Notes: generated by a model not told the origin, from the letters alone. DNA of 64,000 nucleotides from Nocardia sp. NBC_01327 (GCF_035958815.1 NZ_CP108383.1:7564001-7628000); one strand, 5' to 3'; positions 25,446-34,417 are shown, counted from the first letter of the stretch. Made by a program: numbers and translations.

Positions 25446-26153
25446 TCAACGCGCAGTGTTGCTCACCGACGCGATTGTTCGCCGTGCGCGCTGTGCCGAT
25501 TGCTCCACGTGCTCCCGTGGCGCGCCCATGCCCACCAGCAGGTCGATGGTCGCGGGCACGAGAACCGTTGTCTGGCCGCGGCCTTCGGGCCCGAGACTGC
25601 CGGTCATCTCCAGCAGGACCGCGCCGTGGATGAGCGCCCACAGCCGTGCCGCCACCTGGCGCGGCGGATCCGCGCGCAGGTGTTCGCCGGTGATCATCCG
25701 CTCGACCACGCCGACCAGCTGCTCGAAGGTCTCCGCACCGACGGCGTCGACAGGGCTCTCGGCGGTGAAGTCGCAGATCGGCGGCGATTGTTCGGCGTGC
25801 GGTGCGGTGAGGCCGAACATGAGCCGGTAGCGCTGCGGGTTGGCCAGCGCGTAGCCGCGATACGCGGCGCCCATGACCAGAAAGTCGGCTACCGGATCGT
25901 CCGACGCCGGGACCGCGGCCAGCGCCGCACCGAATCGCGAGAAGGCCTCGGCCACAACGGCGCCCAGCAGTCCGGTCATACCGCCGAAATGCGTGTAGAC
26001 CGCCATGGTCGACGCTCCGACGGCGGCCACCACCCGCCGGGTCTGCAATGCCTCCGGGCCGTCCTGTTCGAGCAGCCGGATGCCGGCCTCGATCAGTTCC
26101 GCCCGCAGGGCCGCGCCGCGGGGTGGATTCGACGGGCCGATTCGGGAACTCAC
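25446..26153 (-). CDS. TetR-family repressor, divergent from the carotenoid oxygenase
   Basis: A 235-aa regulator. The N-terminal HTH is LRAELIEAGIRLLEQDGPEALQTRRVVAAVGASTMAVYTHFGGMTGLL (TetR_N, residues ~15-62) and a WHG-type C-terminal ligand domain follows. It is transcribed away from the carotenoid oxygenase gene across a 69-bp gap with two matching palindromes, so it very likely represses itself and that gene. The ligand may be an apocarotenoid or another hydrophobic molecule (inference). Confidence 0.92.
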   Translation of the reverse strand: MSSRIGPSNPPRGAALRAELIEAGIRLLEQDGPEALQTRRVVAAVGASTMAVYTHFGGMTGLLGAVVAEAFSRFGAALAAVPASDDPVADFLVMGAAYRGYALANPQRYRLMFGLTAPHAEQSPPICDFTAESPVDAVGAETFEQLVGVVERMITGEHLRADPPRQVAARLWALIHGAVLLEMTGSLGPEGRGQTTVLVPATIDLLVGMGAPREHVEQSAQRARRTIASVSNTAR

Positions 26154-26168
26154 TGTTGAAACACCTCC

Positions 26169-26204
26169 ATAACAGCGTTATCCTAGTCCGCATAACACTG
26201 TTAT
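26169..26204. promoter_or_regulatory. Twin TetR operators between tetR and the carotenoid oxygenase
   Basis: Two 13-bp palindromes share the half-site ATAAC/GTTAT: ATAACAGCGTTAT (26169-26181) and ATAACACTGTTAT (26192-26204). The centres are 23 bp apart, about two helical turns, so two dimers could bind the same DNA face. They fill most of the short divergent gap and would cover both promoters. Confidence 0.7.
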
Positions 26205-26222
26205 TCCTCTTGGGGGCAGGCT

Positions 26223-27656
26223 ATGGAGAATCGGTATCTCGAGGGCGGCTTCGCCCCGATCGAACACGAGTACACGCTGACCGAACTAGCGGTCACCGGC
26301 GCCATCCCACCCCATCTCGACGGCCGCTATCTGCGCAACGGCCCCAATCCCATCGGTGAGATCGACCCGCAGCTCTACCACTGGTTCAGCGGCGACGGGA
26401 TGGTGCACGGCATTCGCCTCCGCGACGGGCGGGCCGAGTGGTATCGCAATCGCTGGGTGCGCGGGCCCCAGACCTCGGTCACGCTCGGCGAGCAACCGCT
26501 GTTCGATCCGCAGACCGCATCGGGGATCGGCGCGAATACCAATGTAATCGGCCATGCCGGAAGAACTTTCGCACTTGTCGAAGCGGGTCTGGCCAATTAC
26601 GAACTGTCCGATGAGCTCGACACCGTCGGCATCTGCGATTTCGGCGGCACGGTGGGCGGCGGGTACACCGCGCACCCCAAACGTGATCCGGACACCGGTG
26701 AGCTGCACGCGGTGTCGTATTCGTTCATGCGCGGCAACAAGATTCAGTACTCGGTGATCGGCACCGACGGCCACACCCGCCACAGCGTCGATATCGAGGT
26801 CGGCGGCGCACCGATGATGCACGACTTCTCACTCACCGAAAAGTACGTCGTGCTCTACGATCTGCCGGTCACCTTCGATGCGCGCCAGGCCGCCGAAATG
26901 ACGGTGCCCCGCGGACTGCGCCTGCCCGCACGACTGCTGCTGTCCGCACTGATCGGGCGGGTACCGATCCCGAGTCCGCCGCCGCGGCAACCGGAACCGC
27001 CGCACGACCGCCGCCTGCCCTACGCCTGGAATCCGAAACACCCCGCGCGCATCGGCGTCCTACCGCGTAATGGATCGGGCTCCTCGGTCCGCTGGTTCGA
27101 CGTCGAACCGTGCTACGTCTTCCACCCCATGAACGCCTACGACGACGGCGATACCATCGTGCTCGACGTGGTCCGGTATCCGAAGATGTTCGACACCAAT
27201 CGATTCGGACCTGACGACGGCGCACCCACCCTCGACCGCTGGGAGGTCGACCTGCTCGCCGGCAAGGTGCGCCAGTCCCGCTTCGACGACCGCGCCCAGG
27301 AATTCCCCCGCATCGACGAGCGCCGGATAGGCAAACAGCACCGCTACGGCTACGTACCCGCCGTAGGCCCCGGCGTGAGCGGCGATTCGATGCTCTACAA
27401 ACACGACCTGATCAAGGGAACCACCGCCACCCGCTCCTTCGGCTCCGGAAAATCCTTGGCCGAGTTCGTCTTCGCACCCTCCGCCCCCGACGCCGCCGAG
27501 GACGAGGGCGTCCTGATGGGCTTCGTCTACGACGCCCCCACCGACACCAGCGAACTGGCAATCCTCGACGCCGAAACCCTGGAATCGATCGCCGCCATCA
27601 CACTCCCCCACCGCGTCCCCGCCGGCTTCCACGGCAACTGGGTCCCCGCGACCTGA
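26223..27656 (+). CDS. Carotenoid oxygenase (RPE65/CCD superfamily)
   Basis: A 477-aa non-heme iron dioxygenase that cleaves carotenoid or apocarotenoid (or stilbenoid-like) double bonds. It opens with the typical GRYLRNGPNP and HWFSGDGMVHGI blocks. The four iron-binding His can be placed at H151 (TAHPKRDP), H200 (MMHDFSLTEKY), H301 (YVFHPMNAY) and H470 (GFHGNWVP), each in its usual context, so the enzyme should be active. Full length, no signal peptide. It is controlled, by context, by the adjacent TetR gene. The substrate cannot be read from the sequence, and no carotenoid synthesis genes are nearby. Confidence 0.93.
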   Translation: MENRYLEGGFAPIEHEYTLTELAVTGAIPPHLDGRYLRNGPNPIGEIDPQLYHWFSGDGMVHGIRLRDGRAEWYRNRWVRGPQTSVTLGEQPLFDPQTASGIGANTNVIGHAGRTFALVEAGLANYELSDELDTVGICDFGGTVGGGYTAHPKRDPDTGELHAVSYSFMRGNKIQYSVIGTDGHTRHSVDIEVGGAPMMHDFSLTEKYVVLYDLPVTFDARQAAEMTVPRGLRLPARLLLSALIGRVPIPSPPPRQPEPPHDRRLPYAWNPKHPARIGVLPRNGSGSSVRWFDVEPCYVFHPMNAYDDGDTIVLDVVRYPKMFDTNRFGPDDGAPTLDRWEVDLLAGKVRQSRFDDRAQEFPRIDERRIGKQHRYGYVPAVGPGVSGDSMLYKHDLIKGTTATRSFGSGKSLAEFVFAPSAPDAAEDEGVLMGFVYDAPTDTSELAILDAETLESIAAITLPHRVPAGFHGNWVPAT

Positions 27657-27710
27657 CCGAACCGGCCGCCGATCTCGGTCAATTCGCCTAATCCCAAGGG
27701 GGTCATCATG

Positions 27711-28655
27711 TCACCGGCCGGGCGCGTTACCGAGATCCTGGAACCGGTAGTGCACGCCGGTCATCCGCTCGGACTCTTCCCACAGGCGCGCGGCCAGGTC
27801 GAGGTCGCGAGCGAGGGGACCCGGCTGGCGTAATACCGGGTACCCCTTGGTGCGGCCGGAGGGTCCGAAGTATTCACCGCCGCGTACGCCCGGATCGGTG
27901 GCTGCGCGCAGTGACGGCAACGCACCCATCTCGGTGGTCTGCGTGATCAGACGCGAGAGCGGGCGCAAGGCCGGGTGGGCCAGGATCCTTGCGGTGAGGC
28001 CGAGATTGCGGTTGAAGTCCGAGGTCGCGACCCCCGGGTAGACGGCCGCCGCGACAAGTGCCGCACCGGCCGCCTCGAGCCGCCGCTGCAGTTCGAAAAT
28101 GAACAGCAGGTTCGCCAGTTTGGACTGCCCGTAGACACGCATGGGCTTGTACTCGCGATGTTCGAACCCCAGATCGCCCAGATCCACAGTGGTGCTGCGA
28201 TATCCGGATGCACGGCTACTGACCGCCACCACCCGCGCCGCCGGCGCCAGCAGATCCAGCACCAGCCCGGTCAAGGCGAAGTGCCCGAGATGATTTGTCG
28301 CAAAGGTGGTTTCAAACCCATCCACACTCACCGACCGCACCCGAGTCAACGTTCCGGCATTGTTGACCAGCACATCGATCCGCTCGAACCGCTCGCGCAA
28401 CCAGCCCGCCGCCTCCCGCACCGAATCCAGTGACGCCAGTTCCACTCGCACCACCGCCAACTGCGCCCCAGGCACCCGAGCCCGAACAGCCGCCGCGACA
28501 CCCTCCCCCTTCTCGATCGAACGACACCCCATCACCACCGTCGCCCCACCCGCAGCCAACTCCCGCACAGTCTGCGCCCCAAGCCCAGCACTGGCCCCGG
28601 TCACCACAGCAACCCGCCCACTCAAATCCGGTACATCAGCCGCAGTCCAAACCAT
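27711..28655 (-). CDS. SDR-family oxidoreductase (retinol dehydrogenase/WWOX-like)
   Basis: A 314-aa NADP-dependent short-chain dehydrogenase. Cofactor motif VAVVTGASAGLGAQTVREL, then VLVNNAGT and the active site, with VVAVSSRASGY supplying the Ser and YGQSKLANLLFIFEL the YxxxK. The N-terminus VPDLSGRVAVVTG and the C-terminal GGEYFGPSGRTKGYP block match the group annotated as retinol dehydrogenase/protochlorophyllide reductase-like. The start at 28655 (MVWTAADVPDL) fits the family; the upstream extension in frame is not conserved-looking. It converges with the carotenoid oxygenase; acting on an apocarotenoid product is possible but only suggested by proximity. Confidence 0.88.
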   Translation of the reverse strand: MVWTAADVPDLSGRVAVVTGASAGLGAQTVRELAAGGATVVMGCRSIEKGEGVAAAVRARVPGAQLAVVRVELASLDSVREAAGWLRERFERIDVLVNNAGTLTRVRSVSVDGFETTFATNHLGHFALTGLVLDLLAPAARVVAVSSRASGYRSTTVDLGDLGFEHREYKPMRVYGQSKLANLLFIFELQRRLEAAGAALVAAAVYPGVATSDFNRNLGLTARILAHPALRPLSRLITQTTEMGALPSLRAATDPGVRGGEYFGPSGRTKGYPVLRQPGPLARDLDLAARLWEESERMTGVHYRFQDLGNAPGR

Positions 28656-28977
28656 CCCCGACAATATCCCGCCACCCACCGATATCGCGTGGGGTGCACC
28701 CGATTTCAGGGCGCTTCTCACCGACCGCAGCCTCCCGCACGACATCTCACCCACTGGGCCGGATTCGGTTCCCGCCGACTTCTGACTGCGGTCCCAGAAG
28801 GAGATGACGCAACGCAGCTGCATGGCGCGCTGTCGGGCGCATCGGGATCAGGCGGCGCTTGCACCGAGAGGTGACGGATCGGCCGGTGGATGCCAGCGAA
28901 CAAGATCACGCCGGAAATGGACGCACACCGAATTTGTGGAGACTTAATGGAGAGTTTCGGGGTCAGGAAACGAGTCC
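28656..28977. other. Intergenic region without a supportable gene
   Basis: About 320 bp between the SDR start and the tRNA-Asn terminator. It should hold the SDR promoter (minus strand). Open frames here are short, lack ribosome sites and are not convincing. No other repeat or RNA was recognised. Confidence 0.5.
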
Positions 28978-29017
28978 GGCCCCTGACCAAGGTGATTTCT
29001 CACGCTGGTCAGGGGCC
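28978..29017 (-). terminator. Terminator of tRNA-Asn
   Basis: Perfect 12-bp arms GGCCCCTGACCA (28978-28989) and TGGTCAGGGGCC (29006-29017) with a 16-nt loop, beginning 8 bp beyond the tRNA 3' end on the minus strand. There is no long T-tract, but placement and stem strength support termination. Confidence 0.7.
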
Positions 29018-29025
29018 GTTTCGAG

Positions 29026-29098
29026 CTCCCCCAGATGGACTCGAACCAACAACCTGCCGATTAACAGTCGGCTGCTCTGCCAATTGAGCTATAGGGGA
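29026..29098 (-). tRNA. asnT: tRNA-Asn (anticodon GTT)
   Basis: A 73-nt cloverleaf read on the minus strand: acceptor TCCCCTA/TGGGGGA with discriminator G, D-arm GCTC/GAGC, anticodon stem GCCGA/TCGGC around loop CTGTTAA (anticodon GTT), T-loop TTCGAGT. The T-stem GTTGG/CCATC has one T-T mismatch (positions 50/64). CCA is not encoded. Its place next to the Rv2342-like gene matches asnT in M. tuberculosis as I recall it. Confidence 0.93.
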
Positions 29099-29280
29099 TT
29101 GGCGGTGGTTACCCTCTCGGGCGACCGGAGAAAACTTTAGCGTATCGGTTGTTCACTTCCCAAATCGTGTCTCTACCTGGGCACATGTTGATGAGAACGT
29201 ACGGAGAGGCGGATCGACAGGGGGGTGGGGTGTCGGGCAGGATAGAGGCGCGGACAGGCCTATGGGAGGAGCTTCTCGAG

Positions 29281-29526
29281 ATGCTGCGGTTGATCATCGG
29301 TGTCGCGGCCGGGTATGTGCTCGGCGCGAAGGCCGGGCGGGTTCGGTACGAACAGATCAGCAAGACCACCCGTGCGATCGGTGAGAGCCCCGTCACTCGG
29401 AAGCTGGTACAGGTCGGGCGGCAGAAGCTGTCGGACAAGCTGAGTACGGAGCCCAAGCTGGAACCCATGGTTCCACTGGACGAGCGCACCACCATTCTGG
29501 TGCCGCACGACCAGCTGCGACGGTAG
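29281..29526 (+). CDS. Conserved small membrane-anchored protein (Rv2342-like)
   Basis: An 81-aa protein starting MLRLIIGVAAGYVLGAKAGRVRYEQI: one short hydrophobic helix followed by a basic, YtxH-like helical region and a C-terminal tail. The start at 29281 is chosen because GGGAGGAG precedes it and the hydrophobic helix then sits at the N-terminus; longer in-frame extensions are unlikely. It lies tail-to-tail with dnaG (16 bp between stops), exactly where mycobacteria have Rv2342. Function unknown; likely membrane-associated. Confidence 0.8.
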   Translation: MLRLIIGVAAGYVLGAKAGRVRYEQISKTTRAIGESPVTRKLVQVGRQKLSDKLSTEPKLEPMVPLDERTTILVPHDQLRR

Positions 29527-29542
29527 GAAGTGCGGCCGCGCG

Positions 29543-31474
29543 CTAGCGGCCGCTGTTGAAGTCGGATGAATTGCCCATGGCCTGCGTGAGCAGGCTCTTG
29601 CGGTACTGCTCCAGCGCCACCAGATCGCCGAACAGCGCGAAGTACGCCTCGGACTGTTCGGTCGAGGAGATGCGCTGCAGCTTGGACTTCAGTTCGGCGA
29701 TCTGGCGGCCGACCCATGCCTCCTGGACGCGGGCCAGCACCCCCGTGATCAGACGCGGGATATCGGCCTCGGTTTTCACCGGCAGCTGCTCTGCGGCCAG
29801 TTCGGAGACCAGGGAGCGCATGGTGAGGTCGTCGGTATTGTCGGCCACCGCGGCCACCCATTCCGCGCCGCCCAGACCCTTGCCGGTGCCGCCCGCCGCC
29901 GCGATGGCGGCGAGCATCGCCTTGTAGGCGGGATGCGTAAAGGCTTCGGGCTCCAGCGAATCGAAGACCGGTCCCGCGAAAGCCGGGTACTGCAGTGCGG
30001 CGGTGAGCGTCTGGCGCTGCACGATGAGCGCCGGATCGCGCGGGCTGGGCAAGGCTGCGGGTGGCGGGGTAACCGGTTGTGACGCTTCGCGTTCCGCACC
30101 GGCGCCGCGGCGAGCGGGAGTGGCCGCCGGTCCGCGGGCGTTCTTGCGCGCCTCGTCGCCGACCCGCCGGACCACCATCTGGATATCATCCCAGCCGACC
30201 CAACCGGCGAGCTTGGTCGCGTACGCCTTGCGCAGCGCATTGTCCTTGATCTGCGCCACCACCGGCACGCCGCGGCGCAGCGCGTCCACCTGGCCCTCGG
30301 GGGTGTCGAGATTGTGTTCGGCGAGCTGACCGCGGATCACGAACTCGTACAGCGGAACCCGGCGCGCCACCAGATCGCGCACCGAGCCGTCGCCGCTGCG
30401 CTGGCGCAGTTCACACGGATCCAGACCGTCGGGGGCGACGGCGATATAGGTCTGCCCGGCCAGCTTCTGGTCGCCGGAGAACGCCTTCAGGGCCGCCGCC
30501 TGGCCGGCCGCGTCACCGTCGAAGGTGTAGATGATCTCGCCGCGCCAGAAATTATCGTCCATGAGCAGCCGCCGCAGCATGGCGAGGTGTTCGTCGCCGA
30601 AGGCCGTACCGCAGGACGCCACAGCGGTTTTCACGCCGGACAGGTGCATGGCCATCACATCGGTGTAGCCCTCGACCACAACGGCCTGATGCCCCTTGGC
30701 GATATCGCGCTTGGCCAGATCCAGGCCGAACAGCACCTGAGACTTCTTGTACAGCACCGTTTCCGGCGTATTGACGTACTTGGCGGTCATGGTGTCGTCA
30801 TCGAAGAGCCGGCGCGCGCCGAAGCCGATCACATCGCCGCCGAGATTGCGGATGGGCCACAGCAGCCGGCGGTGGAAGCGGTCCATCGGGCCGCGCTGGC
30901 CCTGTCTGGACAGACCCGCCGCCTCCAACTCCTTGAAGTCGAAACCCTTGCGCAGCAGGTGCTTTGTCAGCGTGTCCCATCCGGCGGGCGCGAAACCGCA
31001 ACCGAACTGGCGGGCGGCATTGGCATCGAAATTGCGCTCGGTGAGGTAGTTGCGAGCCGCCTCGGCGTCGGGCTCCGCCAGCCGCGCCATATAGAACTCG
31101 TGCGCGGCGGCATTGGCGGCGACCAGGCGCGAGCGCGTGCCGTGGTCGCGCTGCACCGAGGTGCCGCCGCCCTCGTAGTTGATCTTGAAGCCGATACGGT
31201 CGGCCACCTGCTCGACCGCTTCGACAAAGCCCACATGCTCGATCTTCTGCAGGAAGGCGAAAACATCGCCGCCCTCACCGCAGCCGAAGCAGTGGAAATG
31301 ACCGTGATTCGGACGCACATGGAACGACGGAGATTTCTCGTCGTGGAAGGGACAGAGCCCCTTCATGGAGTCGGCACCGGCACGCTTCAACGTCACGTAC
31401 TCGCCGACCACATCCTCGATCCGAGCACGTTCACGAATCGCCGCTATATCGCGGTCTGGAAGTCGGCCGGCCAC
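29543..31474 (-). CDS. dnaG: DNA primase
   Basis: A 643-aa primase that makes RNA primers for replication. The N-terminal CHC2 zinc finger has C41-P-F-H44...C62-F-G-C65. The TOPRIM core includes VVVEGYTDVMAMH and YTFDGDAAGQAA (catalytic acidic residues), and the C-terminal DnaB-binding helical region ends at residue ~640. The GTG at 31474 lacks a good ribosome site, but TAGACT lies about nine bases upstream, so a leaderless transcript is possible. The position between the Rv2342-like gene and dgt's neighbourhood fits the mycobacterial core order, with the biotin transporter genes inserted between dnaG and dgt. Confidence 0.97.
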   Translation of the reverse strand: MAGRLPDRDIAAIRERARIEDVVGEYVTLKRAGADSMKGLCPFHDEKSPSFHVRPNHGHFHCFGCGEGGDVFAFLQKIEHVGFVEAVEQVADRIGFKINYEGGGTSVQRDHGTRSRLVAANAAAHEFYMARLAEPDAEAARNYLTERNFDANAARQFGCGFAPAGWDTLTKHLLRKGFDFKELEAAGLSRQGQRGPMDRFHRRLLWPIRNLGGDVIGFGARRLFDDDTMTAKYVNTPETVLYKKSQVLFGLDLAKRDIAKGHQAVVVEGYTDVMAMHLSGVKTAVASCGTAFGDEHLAMLRRLLMDDNFWRGEIIYTFDGDAAGQAAALKAFSGDQKLAGQTYIAVAPDGLDPCELRQRSGDGSVRDLVARRVPLYEFVIRGQLAEHNLDTPEGQVDALRRGVPVVAQIKDNALRKAYATKLAGWVGWDDIQMVVRRVGDEARKNARGPAATPARRGAGAEREASQPVTPPPAALPSPRDPALIVQRQTLTAALQYPAFAGPVFDSLEPEAFTHPAYKAMLAAIAAAGGTGKGLGGAEWVAAVADNTDDLTMRSLVSELAAEQLPVKTEADIPRLITGVLARVQEAWVGRQIAELKSKLQRISSTEQSEAYFALFGDLVALEQYRKSLLTQAMGNSSDFNSGR

Positions 31475-31680
31475 GATCGCGAGTCTAGCTGTACCGCCTC
31501 CCCGGAACTTTGGCGCACGGCTTGGGAGCCGTGGACTGTTGGGGACGCGTAGGAGAGTTGGGGGGCGAGAGGATTTTGGGGGTGCCCCAGGAGTTACCCC
31601 GAGCTTGCGAAATCAGGCGTTGCGTATCGGAGGATCGGAGGGCTTCGTGGTGCGGCGGGCTGGTCTGTCAGGATTTAGCG

Positions 31681-32271
31681 GTGCTCAGCCTGTTTCATGA
31701 TGCCCGGACGCCGGTGCACAGCGCGCCTGCGGGGGTGAAGGTGCTGGTGTTGGCTGTGGCGGGGGCGGGGCTGTTCTTTGTGTCGTCGATGGTGTGGCTG
31801 GCTGGGGCGCTTGTGGTGGTGCTCGGGCTGTATCGGGTGGCGTGCATTCCTTGGCGGGTGACCGGGCGGGCGGTGCTCGGGATTGCGCCGTTCCTTGGGC
31901 TGATCATGCTGGCGCAAGTTCTCTTCACCGGTTGGCAGAGTGGCGTGCTGGTGGGTGAACGTGTGCTCACTCTGGTCTTGCTGGCGAATCTGGTGACGTT
32001 GACCACTCGTACCTCTGCCATGGTGGAGACCATCGAAAAAGCGCTGCGCCCTTTGCAACCGCTGGGGGTGCGGCCTGATCGGGTGGGGCTGCTGGTGGCG
32101 ATGACTATTCGATTCATTCCCGTCATACGTGAGCAAGCCGAGATGGTGCGTGACGCGCAGCGTGCGCGTGGGATCGAGCGGAGCACGGTGTTCCTCATCC
32201 CGCTGCTGATTCGCACGCTGCGGATGGCGGACCAGGTTGGCGAGGCGCTGGATGCTCGCGGGTTGGATTGA
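31681..32271 (+). CDS. bioN: Biotin ECF transporter, transmembrane T component
   Basis: A 196-aa integral membrane protein of the CbiQ/EcfT family. Hydrophobic helices occupy the first ~110 residues; the coupling region has the ARG-type signature VRDAQRARGIERS, with a second A-R-G in EALDARGLD at the C-terminus. T components bind the ATPase through these helices. The GTG at 31681 follows CAGGA by eight bases; longer in-frame extensions are judged non-coding. With bioY and bioM downstream, the biotin assignment is strong. Gene order here is N-Y-M. The 206-bp gap to dnaG (31475-31680) must hold promoters for both directions; no biotin-repressor site was recognised. Confidence 0.88.
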   Translation: MLSLFHDARTPVHSAPAGVKVLVLAVAGAGLFFVSSMVWLAGALVVVLGLYRVACIPWRVTGRAVLGIAPFLGLIMLAQVLFTGWQSGVLVGERVLTLVLLANLVTLTTRTSAMVETIEKALRPLQPLGVRPDRVGLLVAMTIRFIPVIREQAEMVRDAQRARGIERSTVFLIPLLIRTLRMADQVGEALDARGLD

Positions 32272-32348
32272 TGCACGACGGCTGAGGCCGATGCCGCTGC
32301 CGGATGCGCCGGATTTGCCCGAACCCACGTCCCCTTAGAATTCCCCGG

Positions 32349-32897
32349 GTGCGTAGTAGGGATTTGGCGCAGATAGCGCTGTTCGCGGCAATTATGGTGG
32401 TGCTCGGGTTCTTCCCGCTCATCCAGTTGCCGGGGGCGTTCGCGCCGTTCACCTCGCAGACGCTCGGCGTGATACTCGCGGGCTCGATTCTGGGAGCGCG
32501 GCGCGGTGCGCTGGCGATGCTGCTGTTCGATGTGCTGGTGCTGGCGGGGTTGCCGGTGCTGCCGGGTGGGCGCGGTGGGTTGTCGGTGATCATGGGGCCC
32601 ACCGGGGGATTCATCATTGCGTATCCGATCGGTGCGCTGGTGATCGGGCTTCTCACCGAACGGCTGTGGAAGCACTACAACCTGCCTATCGCCGTGGTGA
32701 TCAACTTTGCAGGCGGGGCGCTGGTGCTCTATGTGATCGGCGTGCCCTGGATGGCGGTGGCGGCGGATCTGCCGCTGCACAAGGCGATTGTCACCTCGGT
32801 GGCGTTCCTGCCGGGCGATGTGGTCAAGACCGTCATCGGATCGCTGGCCGCCATTGCCGTGCGCCGGGCCTATCCGATGATTCCGGCACGCGCGTGA
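32349..32897 (+). CDS. bioY: Biotin ECF transporter, substrate-binding S component
   Basis: A ~182-aa six-helix membrane protein that binds biotin. Family hallmarks: LAQIALFAAIMVVLGFFPLIQLPGAFAPFTSQTLGVILAGSILGARRGALAMLLFDVLVLAGLPVLPGGRGGLSVIMGPTGGFIIAYPIGA. The GTG at 32349 gives the usual short N-terminus (VRSRDLAQIALF); an ATG at 32304 would add 15 Pro/Arg-rich residues. Neither has a strong ribosome site. The stop overlaps the bioM start (GTGA), so the S component and ATPase are coupled. Confidence 0.92.
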   Translation: MRSRDLAQIALFAAIMVVLGFFPLIQLPGAFAPFTSQTLGVILAGSILGARRGALAMLLFDVLVLAGLPVLPGGRGGLSVIMGPTGGFIIAYPIGALVIGLLTERLWKHYNLPIAVVINFAGGALVLYVIGVPWMAVAADLPLHKAIVTSVAFLPGDVVKTVIGSLAAIAVRRAYPMIPARA

Positions 32898-33571
32898 TCG
32901 AACTGGAGGGCGTCTCCCATCGCTTCGGCGAGCGCGAGGTGCTGCAGCGCCTCGATCTGACGCTGGCCGAAGGCCGCATTGCCGTCGTCGGCTCGAACGG
33001 CTCGGGCAAATCCACGTTCGCGCGCCTGCTGAACGGCTTACAGGTGCCCACCGAGGGCAAGGTCCGGGTCGATGGACTCGACACCCGAAAGCAGGGCAAA
33101 GCCGTTCGCCGCCAGGTGGGTTTCGTCTTCCAGGACCCGGACGTCCAGATCGTCATGCCCACCGTCGCCGAGGATGTGGCCTTCGGCCTCAAACACCACG
33201 GCCTCACCAAAACCGAAATCCCCGAACGGGTTTCGGAGGTGCTCGCCGAATACGGTCTCAGCGAATTCCGCGATCACCCCGCCCATCTGCTCAGCGGCGG
33301 CCAGAAGCAGCTGCTCGCGATTGCCGCGGTGCTGTCGGTCCGGCCGCGCTATGTGATCTTCGACGAACCCACGACCCTGCTCGATCTGCGCAATAAACGC
33401 CGCATTTCCCAACTGCTGCACGAACTTCCGCAGCAGATCGTGGTGATCTCGCACGACCTGGATCTGCTCGCCGACTTCGATCGTGTGCTCGTCTTCGATG
33501 AGGGCCGCCTGGTCGAAGACGGCCCGCCCGCGGAGACCATTCCCCGCTACGTGGACCGCTGCCGAATCTGA
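32894..33571 (+). CDS. bioM: Biotin ECF transporter, ATPase component
   Basis: A 225-aa ABC ATPase of the ECF A-component type. Walker A GSNGSGKST, Q-loop FVFQDPDVQI, signature LLSGGQKQLLAIAAVL, Walker B YVIFDEPTTLLD and H-loop VISHDLDLL are all present. It energises biotin uptake with BioN and BioY. It starts with GTG in a 4-nt overlap with bioY and converges with the DUF4190-type gene with 6 bp between stops. Confidence 0.93.
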   Translation: MIELEGVSHRFGEREVLQRLDLTLAEGRIAVVGSNGSGKSTFARLLNGLQVPTEGKVRVDGLDTRKQGKAVRRQVGFVFQDPDVQIVMPTVAEDVAFGLKHHGLTKTEIPERVSEVLAEYGLSEFRDHPAHLLSGGQKQLLAIAAVLSVRPRYVIFDEPTTLLDLRNKRRISQLLHELPQQIVVISHDLDLLADFDRVLVFDEGRLVEDGPPAETIPRYVDRCRI

Positions 33572-33577
33572 CCCGGT

Positions 33578-34417
33578 TCAACGAGGCAGTTTGCCGGTCA
33601 ACTGCCCACCGTTCACGTCGATCGCGACGCATTGCACCAGTGGATTGACCCGCCAATCGTTTTGGTCATACGGGTGGTACATGACATAGCTGATGTTCGA
33701 GCTCTTCGCGGCCATCGGGTCGAACAGCTCCGCGCATTTCGTCTCGGCGTAATCCCGGACCTGCTGCTCGCTCTCCCAACTGGGCAGCGAAAAGATGCGA
33801 AACACCTCTCCGTCATGCGGCGCCGAGCAATCCGTGACCTGGGCACCGGTGATCGCGGTAGCGCGGTGGACGCCGTTCAGGCAGTCACCGTCTTTCCAGT
33901 CGTGGATCAGGGTGAATACGCCGGGGGCGGTGGGCAGCAGTGACGCCGAGGTCAGCGGGGCCGATGTCGGTGACGCCGACGTCGGTGACGGTATCGAATA
34001 CGACGGTGGCGCAGCCGATTCGTCATTGCCGGCCGATGTTCTCAACGCCACTCCCGCCACAGCCACCGCCGCGACCGCCCACACACCCGCCAGCACCAAA
34101 CCGACGATCGCCAGCCTCTTGCCGCGCTGGTTGCGGTCTTTGATCTGGATGAGCGCGATGACACCGAGCGGCACCGCCACCAGGCACAGCCCGAACAGAC
34201 CGGTGATCAGGGTCGCGATCGCCCACCCGCTGGTGCCCTGCGGCGGAACCGGGAGGGGCGCCTGATAGGTATACGACGGCGGGGCGGGGTACACGGGCGC
34301 AACGGCAGGAGGCGGTGGCGGCGTGGACGCGTCCGCTGATCTTTGCCATATCAATTGCCCGGAGTTATCCGGTTGCTCTGGTGTGACCGGTTCTCCCGGA
34401 GTCGAATTCGGCGGCAC
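33578..34417 (-). CDS. Membrane protein with DUF4190 and septum-formation-like domains
   Basis: A 279-aa protein. Residues 1-62 are Pro-rich and disordered; 63-125 hold two transmembrane helices of DUF4190 type (SGWAIATLITGLFGLCLVAVPLGVIALIQIKDRNQRGKRLAIVGLVLAGVWAVAAVAVAGV) with the conserved cytoplasmic loop. A Ser/Thr/Pro-rich linker follows, then an extracellular domain (~165-279) with paired Cys (GDCLNGV, VTDCSAPHDGEVF, AETKCAEL, VQCVAID). That pattern, including CSAPHDGEV, resembles the actinobacterial Septum_form domain. The role is unknown, possibly in envelope or division. A short gap (59 bp) separates it from dgt's end. Confidence 0.8.
   Translation of the reverse strand: MPPNSTPGEPVTPEQPDNSGQLIWQRSADASTPPPPPAVAPVYPAPPSYTYQAPLPVPPQGTSGWAIATLITGLFGLCLVAVPLGVIALIQIKDRNQRGKRLAIVGLVLAGVWAVAAVAVAGVALRTSAGNDESAAPPSYSIPSPTSASPTSAPLTSASLLPTAPGVFTLIHDWKDGDCLNGVHRATAITGAQVTDCSAPHDGEVFRIFSLPSWESEQQVRDYAETKCAELFDPMAAKSSNISYVMYHPYDQNDWRVNPLVQCVAIDVNGGQLTGKLPR

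Noticed and set aside
29149..29280. N-terminal extension of the Rv2342-like protein
   Set aside because: The extra 44 residues would start almost inside the tRNA promoter region, and the ATG at 29281 has a ribosome site and places the hydrophobic helix at the N-terminus.
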